This document shows, piece after piece, positions 34,832 to 46,340 of a stretch of 64,000 nt of DNA (positions are counted from its first letter, which is position 1; each line of letters starts with the position of its first letter). Source of the DNA: Fulvia fulva (taxonomy: Eukaryota > Ascomycota > Dothideomycetes > Mycosphaerellales > Mycosphaerellaceae); contig NC_063020.1 of assembly GCF_020509005.1 (NCBI RefSeq), positions 1,984,001 to 2,048,000 on the forward strand, given 5' to 3'. The position numbers were made by a program, and so were the translations under genes. The notes below the pieces were generated by a model. It saw only the letters and a list, made by a program, of their open reading frames with translations. It was not told where the DNA came from and did not search any database.

Positions 34832-36516
34832 CACAAGACCAAGACTGGGCAGATACAAATCTGACAGCATGCCTACAGAGACAGGAATCCCACAGGGATC
34901 AACAATGTCTCCAATCCTGTTTCTCCTCTTTATGGCAGACCTGCCAGCAAAGCTAAACTCCAGAAACACATCAGCCTCAGGGTTTGTAGATGATATAAAC
35001 ATCCTAGCCTGGTCAGACAGCACAGAAGAGAACTGCAGAATCTTGCAGAAGAAACACAAGGAATGTGAGGAATGGGCCAGGAAACATGGAGCCAGATTTG
35101 CCCCAGAGAAGTATCAACTCATCCACTTCAGTAGAGCCAGAAACAGACACAATATGCAAGCCCCAATCACTATTCAGGGACACACAACAGAACCCTCAAG
35201 TGAATTAAGGGTGCTAGGAATATGGATGGATCCAAAGCTCAGCTGGGGACCACAGGTCAAGAAAGCACAGGCAAGAGCAGACAACAACAGGCAATCAATT
35301 GACAGGCTTACAGCCTCCACATGGGGAGCCACATTTGCGAAAGCAAAGGTTATGTACAAGGCCATTGTGAAGCCAGCCATGCTATATGGAGCCCAGATCT
35401 GGTCAGCCCAAGACAAGATCCCAAAGAGAATTGCAGATCCCATCAGCAGAGCCCAAGCCTCCTGTCTGAAAAAGGTGCTTGGAGCATACAAGTCAACTCC
35501 AACAAGGGTGGTCGAAATGGAGTCTGGCTCCCCACCAGCCAAGCTCTACCTTCAAGGGTTGAGATACCAGTATGCAGGAAAGACGTCTGCATACCCAGCC
35601 CAGCTAGTAATCCAGAAGGCAGTCAACAAAATCAGGAGCCAGTGCACAAGAAGGCACAGACAAGCAAGACCCAATCCAGCCCCACAGAAGCAGCAGGACC
35701 TGCAGAAGTTCAAAGAACTAACAGAACAGCTGCACCTAGCCCAGCAGGAACAGGACAGAAGGGCTCAAGGGAGAGGATCAGCAGCCAGCCAAGGGAAGAA
35801 GCAACAGTCTCTAGCTGAAAGGATGGCAGGACTCCTCTGGAAGACTGAATGGACAAGAACCCCACAGAGGCCAGGAACCCCAAAGGCACTCTAACAGTTT
35901 GGTAGCCACAACTACCTACTGTACTCAGACCTGACCAGGTCAGAAGCAAGCATAGCAATACAAATCCGCTCTGAACACATCGGAGTCAGGGCATACCTGC
36001 ATCAGAGAAAAGTCCCAGGTATCGAAGACAAGAGTTGCCCATGCGGCTACCTGTCCCAGAATGTCGAACATAGACTTCTGGTTTGCAAAGAATGGAGTAC
36101 AGGGAGAGGTGAATGGAGGGCAAGGGCAAGGAACAGAAACTTCCAAGCCATGATCAGCAATAAGGGAGACCTCCAGAGAATTACAAGGTGGATCATCCAC
36201 CAAGGATTTTTGGAGCAGTTCTCTCTTACTAGGGAAACAGAGAGATGGATTGAGGAGAGAAAGAAGGAGGAGGAGAGCAGGAAGAGGGGGACAACTCTAG
36301 GGTTGCAGACAAGGTAGTCAGAGGCTAACCACCATGACACTAGTGCACCCTAATGGAAGGAAAACTGAGAACTTATGGCAAGGAAGCTATTAGAGAAGGA
36401 GAGGAGGTTTTTACCTAGGAACAGGTTTCCTACCTTATGTAGCAACATATATAGACATAAACCCGCATAGGCCGGAGGGCACTACAACGGGTAAATGAAT
36501 CATCTATCTATCTATC
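34832..36516 (+). mobile_element. LINE-Y: 5'-truncated, RIP-free LINE of a third family
   Basis: 1,685 bp on the plus strand, 14-bp target duplication, (ATCT)n tail at the right. Unlike everything around it, CA and TG are abundant and the coding frame is almost open. It begins inside RT, just before the GIPQGS box, so about two thirds of the element is missing. Protein similarity to LINE-A and L2 is clear only in RT motifs and the 3' end. Confidence 0.92.
34869..36317 (+). pseudogene. LINE-Y RT C-terminal half and zinc-binding tail, one in-frame stop
   Basis: The frame from about 34869 reads TGIPQGSTMSPILFLLFMAD, then GFVDDINILAW (catalytic DD intact) and a thumb-like region, to TAA at 35892-35894. 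It continues in the same frame (QFGSHNYLLYSDLTRSEA) through a CxC...H...C zinc motif (SCPCGYLSQNVEHRLLVC) to a TAG near 36315. The single TAA would be CAA with one C-to-T change. Since the 5' end is missing the copy was dead on arrival. Confidence 0.8.
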
Positions 36517-36530
36517 TATATACGAGGTGG
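36517..36530. repeat. Right target duplication of LINE-Y
   Basis: tatatacgaggtgg; the gypsy-2 chromodomain resumes at once. Confidence 0.9.
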
Positions 36531-36810
36531 AAAAGATCCTTAATATATATACCCGTAAGCGGGTAGGTAAGGTAAAGAAGGGGCATAAGCGTAAGGTAGA
36601 TATATAGTATAAGGTGAAATGGGCTAGATATTAGAACGAGGAGGATAGTAAGACCTAGTAACCTATAGAGGATATCCTTAAATACGTAGCCGCCGCTATT
36701 ATAGACTTTTACTATAACCGGCCGGAGTTGTCTACGCCTATAGGCTTCGTAGCTCTATCTAACTAGTCCCTACTAGCTACTAAGGTGCTCGGGCTTAATA
36801 CGACATTCTA
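36520..36810 (+). pseudogene. Gypsy-2 chromodomain
   Basis: The frame YEVEKILNIYTRKRVGKVKK, then KRKVDI(Q)YKVKWARYQNEED and EDILKYVAAAIIDFYYNRP, is a classical chromodomain with KVKW preserved. LINE-Y landed exactly at its start (the codons for YEV lie within the duplicated target). The domain would bind methylated H3 tails and guide integration. Confidence 0.75.
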
Positions 36811-37175
36811 AAAGACACTATTATAAATAAGTCGCCTCGAGCCTTACCTCTAATAGAATCTGCTCTATATATGTTCGATACTCGAGTAGAGCCTATAGAG
36901 CCTATAATGATACCTAACTTTAGTTATAAGGATTATACGCGAGTACTAGCCGAAGATAGACTAAGGTCTAGGGTAAGCTAGCTAACTAGGCAATATGTTT
37001 CTCGAAGGAAGCCGGTCGAGGATAGTCTTAATAGAGCGAATACGATGTTATCGGATAACGATAGGGTACTAGAGGATAATTAGACGTTCGTACGATTATA
37101 GAGCTCGATAGGTAAGTAGCCTTATAAGGTGTATAACGCTTAGAGGACTAAGGCGTGTTTTAGGAGGGGGGGTAC
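36811..37175 (+). other. Gypsy-2 3' untranslated or ORF-tail region
   Basis: About 360 bp between chromodomain and 3' LTR, RIP-mutated. It may still belong to a long pol C-terminus. It ends in the polypurine tract aggaggggggg. Confidence 0.4.
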
Positions 37176-37359
37176 TATTACGGGTAGCCCGTGACCCCTT
37201 ACTATAGCTACATCGGCCCGGCTGAACCGCGGACCTTCCGTATTAGGTTAGCGCGGCTTGGCTTTACTTTATAACTTCGCCGCGCCTCGCGCTCCTCTTT
37301 CGTAGCTTTATAGAACAATAACTATCTCGTTCGGACCCTATAGTACGCGCGCCCTTATA
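37176..37359 (+). repeat. Gypsy-2 3' LTR (184 bp)
   Basis: tattacgggtagccc...gcgcgcccttata; the first G of TG is now A. Confidence 0.92.
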
Positions 37360-38221
37360 GGACTACGGACCTCCTACTTAGGCAAGTCGGTACAGTACCT
37401 AGTATAGAAGGTCATTACTAGTATAGTCGTAAGGGCCCGTAAATTAGTACTAGCGTCTAAGGGCATTCGACCCGGAAACGAGCCGAACTACCGGGTAAGG
37501 GACATATAGCTAGTAATATAATAGGAGGGTAAGAAGTCGTTTATAGAGTAACTATAGAAAGAGAGGTAGAACAACTAGGTTATAGGGTATAGTAGACGCC
37601 CTTCGCTAGCGGGATAACCTAAGGAATAGTTAGCTACAAAATCCGCGGTTAAGTACCCCCCGAAGCTTATCTACTACCGCCTTACGAGGGTATAGAGTAG
37701 TATAGTAACCTAACTACAAAGCGAATATATCGGCCTCTAGGGGTACCTATTATAGAGGAAGGTTCTAGAATATACGAATACTAGCTACCCCTACGGCTAT
37801 TACTCGTAGAATATACGGTACGTACTCCTCGTCTATCCGAGGTAGTCGCTAGGAAGGGGGGAGTAGATAGTAAAGGCGAGGAACTAAACGATTAGGGCAC
37901 TTCTTAATAACGTTAAGGACCTACGGCGTATTACGAACTAGATACTAGAGAAGGGCTAGCGAGAACAGTACCGCCTAGTAGGAGTAGTATAGGAAGAGTA
38001 GATACGGCTTAGCGCGACGAGACCGGCTAGGAGCGGGGGCTAACGGGGTAGTAATATAGACTACGTACGTTTAGAGCAAAAGCTAATCTAGATAAGGAGA
38101 AGTCGGGGGCGGGAAGGGTTTTCACCTATTCGGGCTCCCTTTATATATAATAATAGATATATACCTATATAAGTCGAATAGGGTCCTAGAATAGGGGAAT
38201 AACAAATATATCTATCTATCT
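37360..38221 (+). mobile_element. L1: 5'-truncated LINE, right part with 3' end
   Basis: Starts with the duplicated ggact, continues the LINE from 23455 and ends with the conserved 3' terminal sequence (ccgaata...gggtcctagaataggggaat in the plus orientation) and a short (TCTA)n tail at about 38206-38220. RIP-mutated. Confidence 0.85.
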
Positions 38222-39174
38222 AATATATTGCTATATACTCGTACTATTAGTTAGTTAAAGATTGATCTCTTACTCTACTCCGCTACTATTAATCCGTACC
38301 TATTTAATAGGTTATAAGCCCGGGTTTATATAGAAATAAGAGCAACCTATATTAGTATAGGTTACTTATATCCCTTACTATCGTAGTAGAAAACATCTAG
38401 GAATTAGAAGTCTACCCCGTCTATCCTATTAAGGAGCTTAGTTCGATACTATGTAATAGGTAACCTAGATAAGGACTCTATACGGCTTACTTAAAGCCAA
38501 TACCTTCAAAATACTCTATAGGTAGAACTCCATCGAGATACTATTAAGAAGGACTTCAAGTAAGTTATTTGAAGCTCTACTAGGAGAGATAGACCTATGT
38601 CCTAGCCCCGAGACCTTATACCGCTCTTTCTTTACTTTACTAAGTAGGCCTTAGTATCTATACCTACGAACTCTCCTATTCTATACGAGAAGCCTTAGTA
38701 GGATCTAAGACACTACTATAGAACATATATACCTTGTTTCATTACATCTAATCTATTATAGATTTATACTAAGAGAAGATAGAGGAGAAGGGAGGCAAAA
38801 TCCTAATTCTTAGGAGGGACAATTAGAAGAGATAGTTTAACCTTTAGAGATATAAGATAGAGAGCTAATTAGCATTCTTTGTAATTAATGACCTAATAGA
38901 AGTGTCTTTTAATAATATTAAGGGCAAGACTTTAAAACTCTAAGAAGAGGCTATAACTAAAGAGATCCTTAATACGCTAATATAGACAAGATATAATGCA
39001 GTATACAACTTCAGTATCCTTAGTAGGATTATAGAAGAAGATGAATTTGAGCCTAAGGGCTTATATAAATCTAGAAGAGGTACTAAGAAGTAGGTATATC
39101 TATAGAACAAGTATAGCTAGGTACTACTAACCTATATATATAAGCTATCTCTATATACCTATCTAAGTCCTTCG
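38222..39174. other. Unassigned RIP-mutated coding-like sequence
   Basis: About 950 bp between L1 and L3. Before L1 inserted it was contiguous with 23135, so it should be the 5' part of copia-1 (minus) or an older neighbour. Both strands can be read over long distances if TAA/TAG are taken as Gln. The plus strand gives a charged protein-like text (for example LSRIIEEDEFEPKGLYKSRR near 39030). Because RIP removes TG, the lack of TGA is not evidence for coding. No LTR was recognised. Confidence 0.35.
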
Positions 39175-41743
39175 GAATTAGCGCTATCGCTAAACACAAC
39201 ATATTCGAAAGCTATTATTAAGGCTATTCTAACGACCTATAAAGCAGGCTACTGCCCCTAGAATTGATAGAGTTCTACCTTATTTAAGTTAGATAGCTTA
39301 AAGTTCTCTTTACTCTATTTCTTTAGCTCTATAGCCCTAAACGCCGCGGAGGTGCCTAGCTATATTAGGCAACTCCTAGGCAATAGTAGCCTAGGCTACG
39401 GCACGACCGGCGCCTACGGCTCTATAGGCGAAGCTCCCCTAAGACAACTAGTAGCAACTTATAGAGGACGTAAAAAGTATAGAGACTAACGATTAGCTCC
39501 TATACCGGTCACTATAGGTAATAATCACTTAGCTACGTACGGCGCTAGTACTATCGTATTACCGAGGGTAATAAGAGATAAGGACGACGTCTTAGGCGAT
39601 TAATAAGGCCACCCGGAATCAATACCCCTATAGCTAGGTATCGGTCGCGGCTTCGATACTAGGCCCCCGCCTAACGTACGATATAGTTATAATCCGTATT
39701 ATAGTAAAGGAAGACTAGGCCGAAGTAGCGAAGCTATCGAATAAGGAGCTCGCCTAGCGAATCAATTAACTAGGGGTAGTCGTAGTGAACTAATAGTCTA
39801 ACGGTACTCTATAGATCTATACTAGCTCTACTACTACTAGGAGGTACCTAGAGGCATAGCTATAGTAGGTATCTAAGGTTACGGTATTAGCGAAGGTCTT
39901 AACGAAGTAATTTACGATCCTAGTCTACGATATACCTAAAGAGTTCGACCTAACTAACTAAGGTCACCTACGTACTCTCTAAGAGGACAACCCGGTCACT
40001 CTTAACTCTCTAATCTAGAAGGCGACTTAGCTCTATAGGAAATGGCTAGAAGGTAAGAAGGCCTCGGCGCTAATCGTATAGCTATAAGACGCGAAAGCGG
40101 AGGATCTAGTAATAGAATAAGGCCTAATCTAGTAATATAGCCTTAAGATAGTAGAAAAGCACTCCTTATCCTTCCGTATCCTCTAATACTTCAACTACTA
40201 ATAGTATAGACACTAAACCTATACGTATATAAATAAGTAGGCCTACTCGAACTATATAGGAGACTATATATCTAGGGACTATATATCGGCTACGAGGCGG
40301 TACGCGAACTGTCCGGGGTACTACCTATCGTATAGCGCGGAATGCCCGTAGCGGAAACTAGCGAAAAACAAGGTAATTATAAACAGAACCGTCGCCCTAA
40401 GATTCTACGGCGACCGTAAGGCTAGCCTATACCGGAACTAGCTAGCGGCGGTCGGGTATAAGCGCCCTAGGGCCGAGAATAATATAAAAGATATATAACC
40501 TAGGGCGTACGGGAGGCTACGTACTCTACTAGTTACGGCGAGGGAATCTAACTAGGCCTAGCTCCCCTTTAGTATATAACCGATACGCGTAGACTAGGAC
40601 GCGCTAGGTAATAGGACATAGGATATTATAGAGGAAATAATTGTCGATAACGATAACTAGCCTCGATACGCTTAGTATCGTCTAGTATAACGTTAACTAT
40701 AGTAAGGATATAGTATAGAACTATTTCCTATACGAGGCGGACCCGTACGTCTACTACGTCCTAGTAATCTAGGAGCTATAGATTAACCCGTACTATAAGA
40801 GACTAACGACCTATAAGTTACTAGGCTATACGATATACCTATAAAGCGACGGTAGACCCCGTACGTACTTCTATATTAGTAAGGATATACTAGAATCCGA
40901 ATAGGAGGTAGTATACTACGTAGACAAAGAAGGCGGGGGAGGTATTACCTCCCTCTACGTAAGTAGTACTTAGATATACAATATATATATATAACCGCTA
41001 GCCTCGAGGTCTAGCCGCGACCCTAGGGTCTATAGACACCTAGATAGTACGCTTAAGAGACAAGGCTACTATATCGTAGTAGGAGACTTTAATATATACT
41101 ACCCTTCCTAGGAAAGCCTGATATAGCTATACCCTATAGCCGACGAAGTACTCGACTTGATAGCGAGCAACGTAATTGCCCTTAATACCCCGAAGGACCT
41201 AGGTACCTAGAAGAGAGGGGGACTCTAAGGCACAATCGACCTCTCCTAGATCTTAGATAGCTACTACTATACGGTAACCTACTATAGGATCGAACATAAA
41301 CTCGAGGCGTCGTTAGACTATATACTAGTTAGGACCTCTATTACGATAAGGATATAACGTATACTAGCGAGAACCCCTAAGCTAAACTAGGGAAAGGCCT
41401 ACTAGGCTAATATCTAGGCGTACCTCGACGAGTCCGAGAGGCTAGTCTAGATCGCGTAGTAGCAATACAATAGTAAAGACGAGATAGACGAGGTAGTCTA
41501 AGGGTTAATAGACGAAATAAGAAAAGCGACCTTACTTTACGTTCCGCTTACTTAACTAATAATATAGTCTAAACTATACTAGACGCCGAAGTACACTACG
41601 GTAGTAAGAGAAGTAAGGAGAGCCCGCCGGGTATAGACGAGTAGCTATAGCGAGGAGGCGTAGAAAGTATATAGGGAGGTATACTAATAGAAGAAAGCTA
41701 TAATACGGAGAGAGAAAGCAGTCGGCTAGAGGGCTATAGTAGA
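39175..41743 (+). mobile_element. L3: LINE, 5' half only, cut by gypsy-3
   Basis: Plus-strand copy of the L2 family beginning at the equivalent of the L2 5' end (compare gcggaattat.. of L2 with tcggaattagcg here). It covers ORF1 (CCHC at about 40300-40350), endonuclease (GDFNIYYPS near 41085) and the start of the RT ORF. It stops at gctatagtaga, where gypsy-3 begins. The remaining 3' half is not found after gypsy-3. RIP-mutated. Confidence 0.85.
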
Positions 41744-42262
41744 TAGTATAGTCTCCCTATAGAGTGTATAGAAGGGGGGGACAGAAGAGCCTTAGAGTGC
41801 TTAGAAGTCGTTAAGAAGTGACAGTCTAGCTTAGTATATAAGCGCTAAGAATTACATACCCCGTAACATTTACTACGGGACCTAGCCCTCCAAATTTACC
41901 CCTCTACTAAACCTTAACAGATTTACTTCGGCTCGTAACTATATAACTTACGGCACTCCCGCGAGCACCCGCGACTACGCTAGACCCTAGAAGAAGCACG
42001 TAGAAGACTCGGAACGTAGGGTAGGTTAGAATAAGGTTTTGAGCAAAGCTACTAAGCGCGGCTTCGTACGGGTTAGCCCTATTAATACGGGGACACGTAC
42101 TCGCGAGGGTCGCGTATAAATATCTAGCCTTCCCTAGGCCTCTCTTACTTTCTTCGTCTTTCGTTTTGTGTAGTAATTATACTATACCCTTTGTATCTAC
42201 ACTTCGTACCTATATTCTCGCTTTTACCCTTATATCTTATAGGCTAGGCTCTCGCCCTAATA
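41744..42262 (+). repeat. Gypsy-3 5' LTR
   Basis: 519 bp, starts tagtatag (RIP-altered TGTCATGG with one extra change), ends ccctaata. Close to the gypsy-1 3' LTR. Confidence 0.88.
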
Positions 42263-43517
42263 CTACGAAAGACTAACAAACCGTTAACTACTCGAGTTAT
42301 CCTTATAGGTGACTACGCTACCGATAGAGGTGTCAACCTCGATAACTAGGACACTCTATTCTACTTTAGCGAGTGGACTAACATCCCCTTCTCGAACGCC
42401 GCTACCTTCGGTACCTAGGTAAACGCTAACCCCGATACCGCCTACGCTCTTATTAACCGTACCGTCTCCTCTTTCCGCGAGACCGCCTAGCAGGTCGAGC
42501 AAGTAAACAACTAAGTAATATACCTTCAAGGTATTTTAAATACCTTCTAGAACCTCGCCCCGTACGCCGACGATAACCGCCGCTAGTACTTCTCTAAGAA
42601 GGTTAACGACCTAGACGAGTTCGACGGTAACAAGAGTAAGTTTAAGGCATTTAAGACACAGCTTACTATCAAGCTATTAGCTAATGCCGACCACTTTCCG
42701 TAAAAGAAGGACAAAGTTACGTACGTCTTCTCCCTCCTTCGGGGAGACGCCGCGGCTTAGGTATAATACTATATTAATAACGCTACGTAAACTATCGGCT
42801 GCCTGGACGTCCTTACCTTAATATAGGACCTCCGTACTACCTTTAGTAATCTAGACCGTAGAGCTACCGCCTAGAACGCTATCTATAACCTCCTCTAGAA
42901 GAACAAGAGCTTCGCCGAGTACCTCGCGGCCTTTAACCGCGACATCGGGTTTACCGGCTATAAGGAAGAGACTAAGAAGAGCACTCTCCGCCGTGGTTTG
43001 TTAGTAGAGCTTCTTCGAGCCCTCGAGGACAAGGACGTCGGTACTATAAGCTTCCGTAAGCTCGTCGAGACCTACTAGCGCCTCGACTCTAACATAAAAC
43101 ATACCGCCTCTCTCCTCGCTTCCCGTTCTTAAGGTCGTTAGCCTCGTAGTCCCGGAAGCTACTTCGCTACTCTACTAGGCGCCGCCGCTCCTACGGCTCT
43201 CCCTCCCGTCTCTATAGGTGACGCTATAGATCTTAGCGCTAGTGCCGCCGTCCCTCGAGTCTAGGGCCTCGTTAACGGTAAGCTCACTCCCGAAGAGAAG
43301 CTTCGCCGTCGCTAGGCCGGACTCTACACCTACTACGGCGGTCTAGGCTATATCGTAGCTAACTGTCCGTAGCTCGCTACCCGTAACGCCCGTAACCCGG
43401 TTCGCGGCGCTATCGGCGCTATCGAGCCTACTCCTACTACTCCCGCTAAGTAGGAAAAAGCCTAGGTCTTCCTTATCGACGCGATAAAGACTAAGAACAA
43501 CGTTTACCGAAAGTGAA
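42263..43517 (+). pseudogene. Gypsy-3 gag remnant
   Basis: Same frame and end (cga aag tga) as in gypsy-1, with the same Tyr-converted zinc knuckle near 43320-43375. Confidence 0.75.
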
Positions 43518-43519
43518 GA

Positions 43520-46340
43520 GAGGAAAGAAGTTGAGGATTAATATAGTATAGCTAGACCGGTACGACGAGACGGGTAAGGACTACGCTTATAAACCGTTCG
43601 TCACGAATGTAAATATCGGCTTAAAGAAACTCTCTTCTTCTAATCTCACTCTTATAGACACTAGCGTACTAGGCGAGTCTTTTATAGACTATAAACTCGC
43701 GACCTCTCTTAACCTCGAACCCTAGGAACTAAAGTACCCTCGTACCCTTAAACTCTTTAACGGCACGGAGACTACTACTAGTAAGATTACTTATGTTATA
43801 CACACGTCAATCACCCTCGGAGGCAAGCGTATGTCGATCACTAGCTTCCTTACGTCCCTACCGTATCAGAAGTTTATCCTCGGCCTCCCCTAGTTTAGAC
43901 GACACCGACCTATTATCGACTAGACTTCCCTTACTATCAGCTTCCCTCTAGAAGTTCCTCCGGCACCTCCGCCTTCTCCGCCGCCTTAGCGCGGTCCTAA
44001 GTATACTAGGATCTTCTAGGTGAACGCCGCTACCTTTACTACTACTACTAAGTAGCCTAAAGCTTAAGTCTTTGCCGCCTCTCTCCGCGATATCGACATC
44101 GCCCTCGAGAAGCTCGATAAGAAGCGTATACCTACCGACCCTACTACGAAGGTCCCTCCTTAGGTATACTATATCCTCTACGTATTCGATACTAAAGCCG
44201 TAGACGAGCTACCTCCTTATCGCCCTTACGACTATAAGATTGAGCTAGAAGAAGGTATAGAGACACCGTTCGGACCGTTATATTCTATGTCCCGAGAAGA
44301 GCTTATCGTCCTTAAGAGATACCTCGAAGAGAACCTAAAGAAGGGGTTTATTCGAGCGAGCCGTTCTAGCGCTAGTAGTCCCGTTATGTTCGTTAAGAAG
44401 CCCGGCGGTAGTCTACGCTTCTACGTAGACTACCGAGGCTTAAACGCTATTATAAAGAAGAACCGCTACCTAATACCGTTAATTTAGGAGACGCTCGAGC
44501 GCCTCTCTAAGGCTAAGTACTTCACTAAGCTCGATGTCATCGCTACGTTTAACAAGTTACGAATAGTAGAAGGATACGAGTATCTTATAGCCTTCCGTAC
44601 TCGCTACGGGCTATTCGAGTCGCTCGTTATGCCCTTCGGCGTTTATAACGGGCCTAGTACCTTCTAGAACTTCATTAACGACATCCTTTAGGAGTTCCTC
44701 GATTAGTTCTATACTGCCTACATCGACGACATCCTAGTCTATAGCGAGACTAAGGAGGAGTACCGCGAGCACGTCTATAAGGTCCTTTAGAAGCTCGTAG
44801 ACGCCGGCTTATAGCTCGACATCAACAAGTACGAGTTTAAGAAGACCGAAGTCAAGTTCCTTAGTTTGATTATTACCGTAGACGGCATTAAGATAGACTA
44901 AGAGAAGGTCAACGCTATCGTCGAATAGGATACTCCTCTAACGTTAAGGAGGTCTAGGGTTTCCTAGGCTTTACTAACTTCTACCGCCGCTTTATCTACG
45001 TATTCTCGGGCGTAGTACGCCCTTTAACGAAGCTTACGCGTAAGGGTGAGAAGTTCGCCTAGACCGACGAATACTAGGAGGCTTTTAACTTGCTTAAAGC
45101 GAAGTTTATTAAGAACCCGCTTCTATAGCACTTCGATTTCGAACTAGAGACCCGTATAGAGACTAACGTATCCGACGGCGTAGTAGGCGGTGTCCTACTA
45201 TAACGCCGCTCGCCTAAATCCCCCTAGTTACCTATCGCCTTCCTCTCTAAGAAGATGACCGCTACGGAGTATAACTACGAGATCTACGATAAGGAGCTTC
45301 TCGCTATCGTTAAAGCTTTCGAAGAGTAGCGCCCCGAGCTCGAAGGCTCTACTATACCCGTCTAAGTAAGCTCCGACCACAAGAACCTCGTCTACTTTAT
45401 AAAGAGCAAGCTACTTAATCGTCGCTAGGCCCGCTAGAGCGAGTTCCTCTCCCGGTTTAACTTTATGATCTCGTATACGCCCGGTAAGGCTAACTCGATA
45501 GCCGACGCCCTTACCCGCCGCCCTAGTGACTCTCTAATTGATCGAAGAGGGGGCCGGCAAATCGTAGGGCAACAAGTCATCAAAGAGTATAACCTCTCTT
45601 CCGAGCTTCGAGAGTACCTATCGAACGGCTAGCCTACGCTCGCCGCTTCCTTTACTACTCTCGTGCTCGCTCCTACCTACCTTAACGAGAGTGACGATGA
45701 ATCCGAGCCTAAAGAATACGCCTCGGACGCTAAGGACTTGAACGACGATAAAGAGGGCTTAGTAACGACCGACGGCTTATCCGAATTAGACTTTAAGGGG
45801 TTTAATAATAAGGAGTAGCTCGAAGGTATTATAGCACGAGTACGAACAGCGTACGATGCCGACCTAGATGCCTAAGAGTTAGTTTAGGCCCTTAAATCTA
45901 GCGCGAGGACATTCCCGGGCTTCTCGCTATCCGAGTACGAGCTCTAGGAAGGTGTCGTCTACTTCCGTAAGAAGCTTTACGTACCGTAGCCCGAAGGCTC
46001 TAATATCCGAGCTAAGATTCTTTTAATCGTCTACGACTCCGCCTCTAGGGGTCACCTAGGCGTAGCTAAGACCTATAAGCTCCTCGCTAGGTATTACTAG
46101 TAGCCGTATTCCTAGAAGGACGTCCGCCGCTACGTACTAAACTACGCTACTTACTAAAGAGCTAAAGCTAACCGCTACCGCCCCTACGGTCTCTTATATC
46201 CTCTCCCGGCTCCTAATTGTCCGTAGAAGCACATTACTATAGACTTTATTACCGATCTTCCTTACGGTAAGACCTTTAGCGGCGTAAAGGCAAAGGCCCT
46301 TCTAGTAATCGTAGACCGTTACTCTAAGGACCGGTATATA
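43520..46340 (+). pseudogene. Gypsy-3 pol, 5' part
   Basis: Protease box LIDTSVLG near 43655, RT with open piece 44287-44487 and YIDDILVY near 44718-44741, then the shared deletion near 44936, RNase H and the integrase start. It ends at the duplicated target aggaccggtatata. Confidence 0.8.
46327..46340. repeat. Left target duplication of the L4-X insertion (14 bp)
   Basis: aggaccggtatata, repeated at 51273-51286. In gypsy-1 the same site (around 16469-16482) is uninterrupted. Confidence 0.9.

Larger units (their letters stand above)
23461..37359 (+). mobile_element. Gypsy-2: complete chromodomain Ty3/gypsy element with two nested LINEs
   Basis: Two 184-bp LTRs (23461-23644, 37176-37359) and a 5-bp target duplication ggact. 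Without the nested LINEs the element is about 7.2 kb. Order: gag, protease, RT (split by L2), RNase H, integrase, chromodomain (preceded by LINE-Y), then aggaggggggg polypurine tract before the 3' LTR. It is a different family from gypsy-1, with shorter LTRs and another gag. RIP-saturated except for the LINE-Y insert. Confidence 0.95.

Noticed and set aside
35174..36340. Minus-strand ORFs opposite LINE-Y
   Set aside because: They mirror the RT coding strand; the plus strand carries the recognisable RT motifs.
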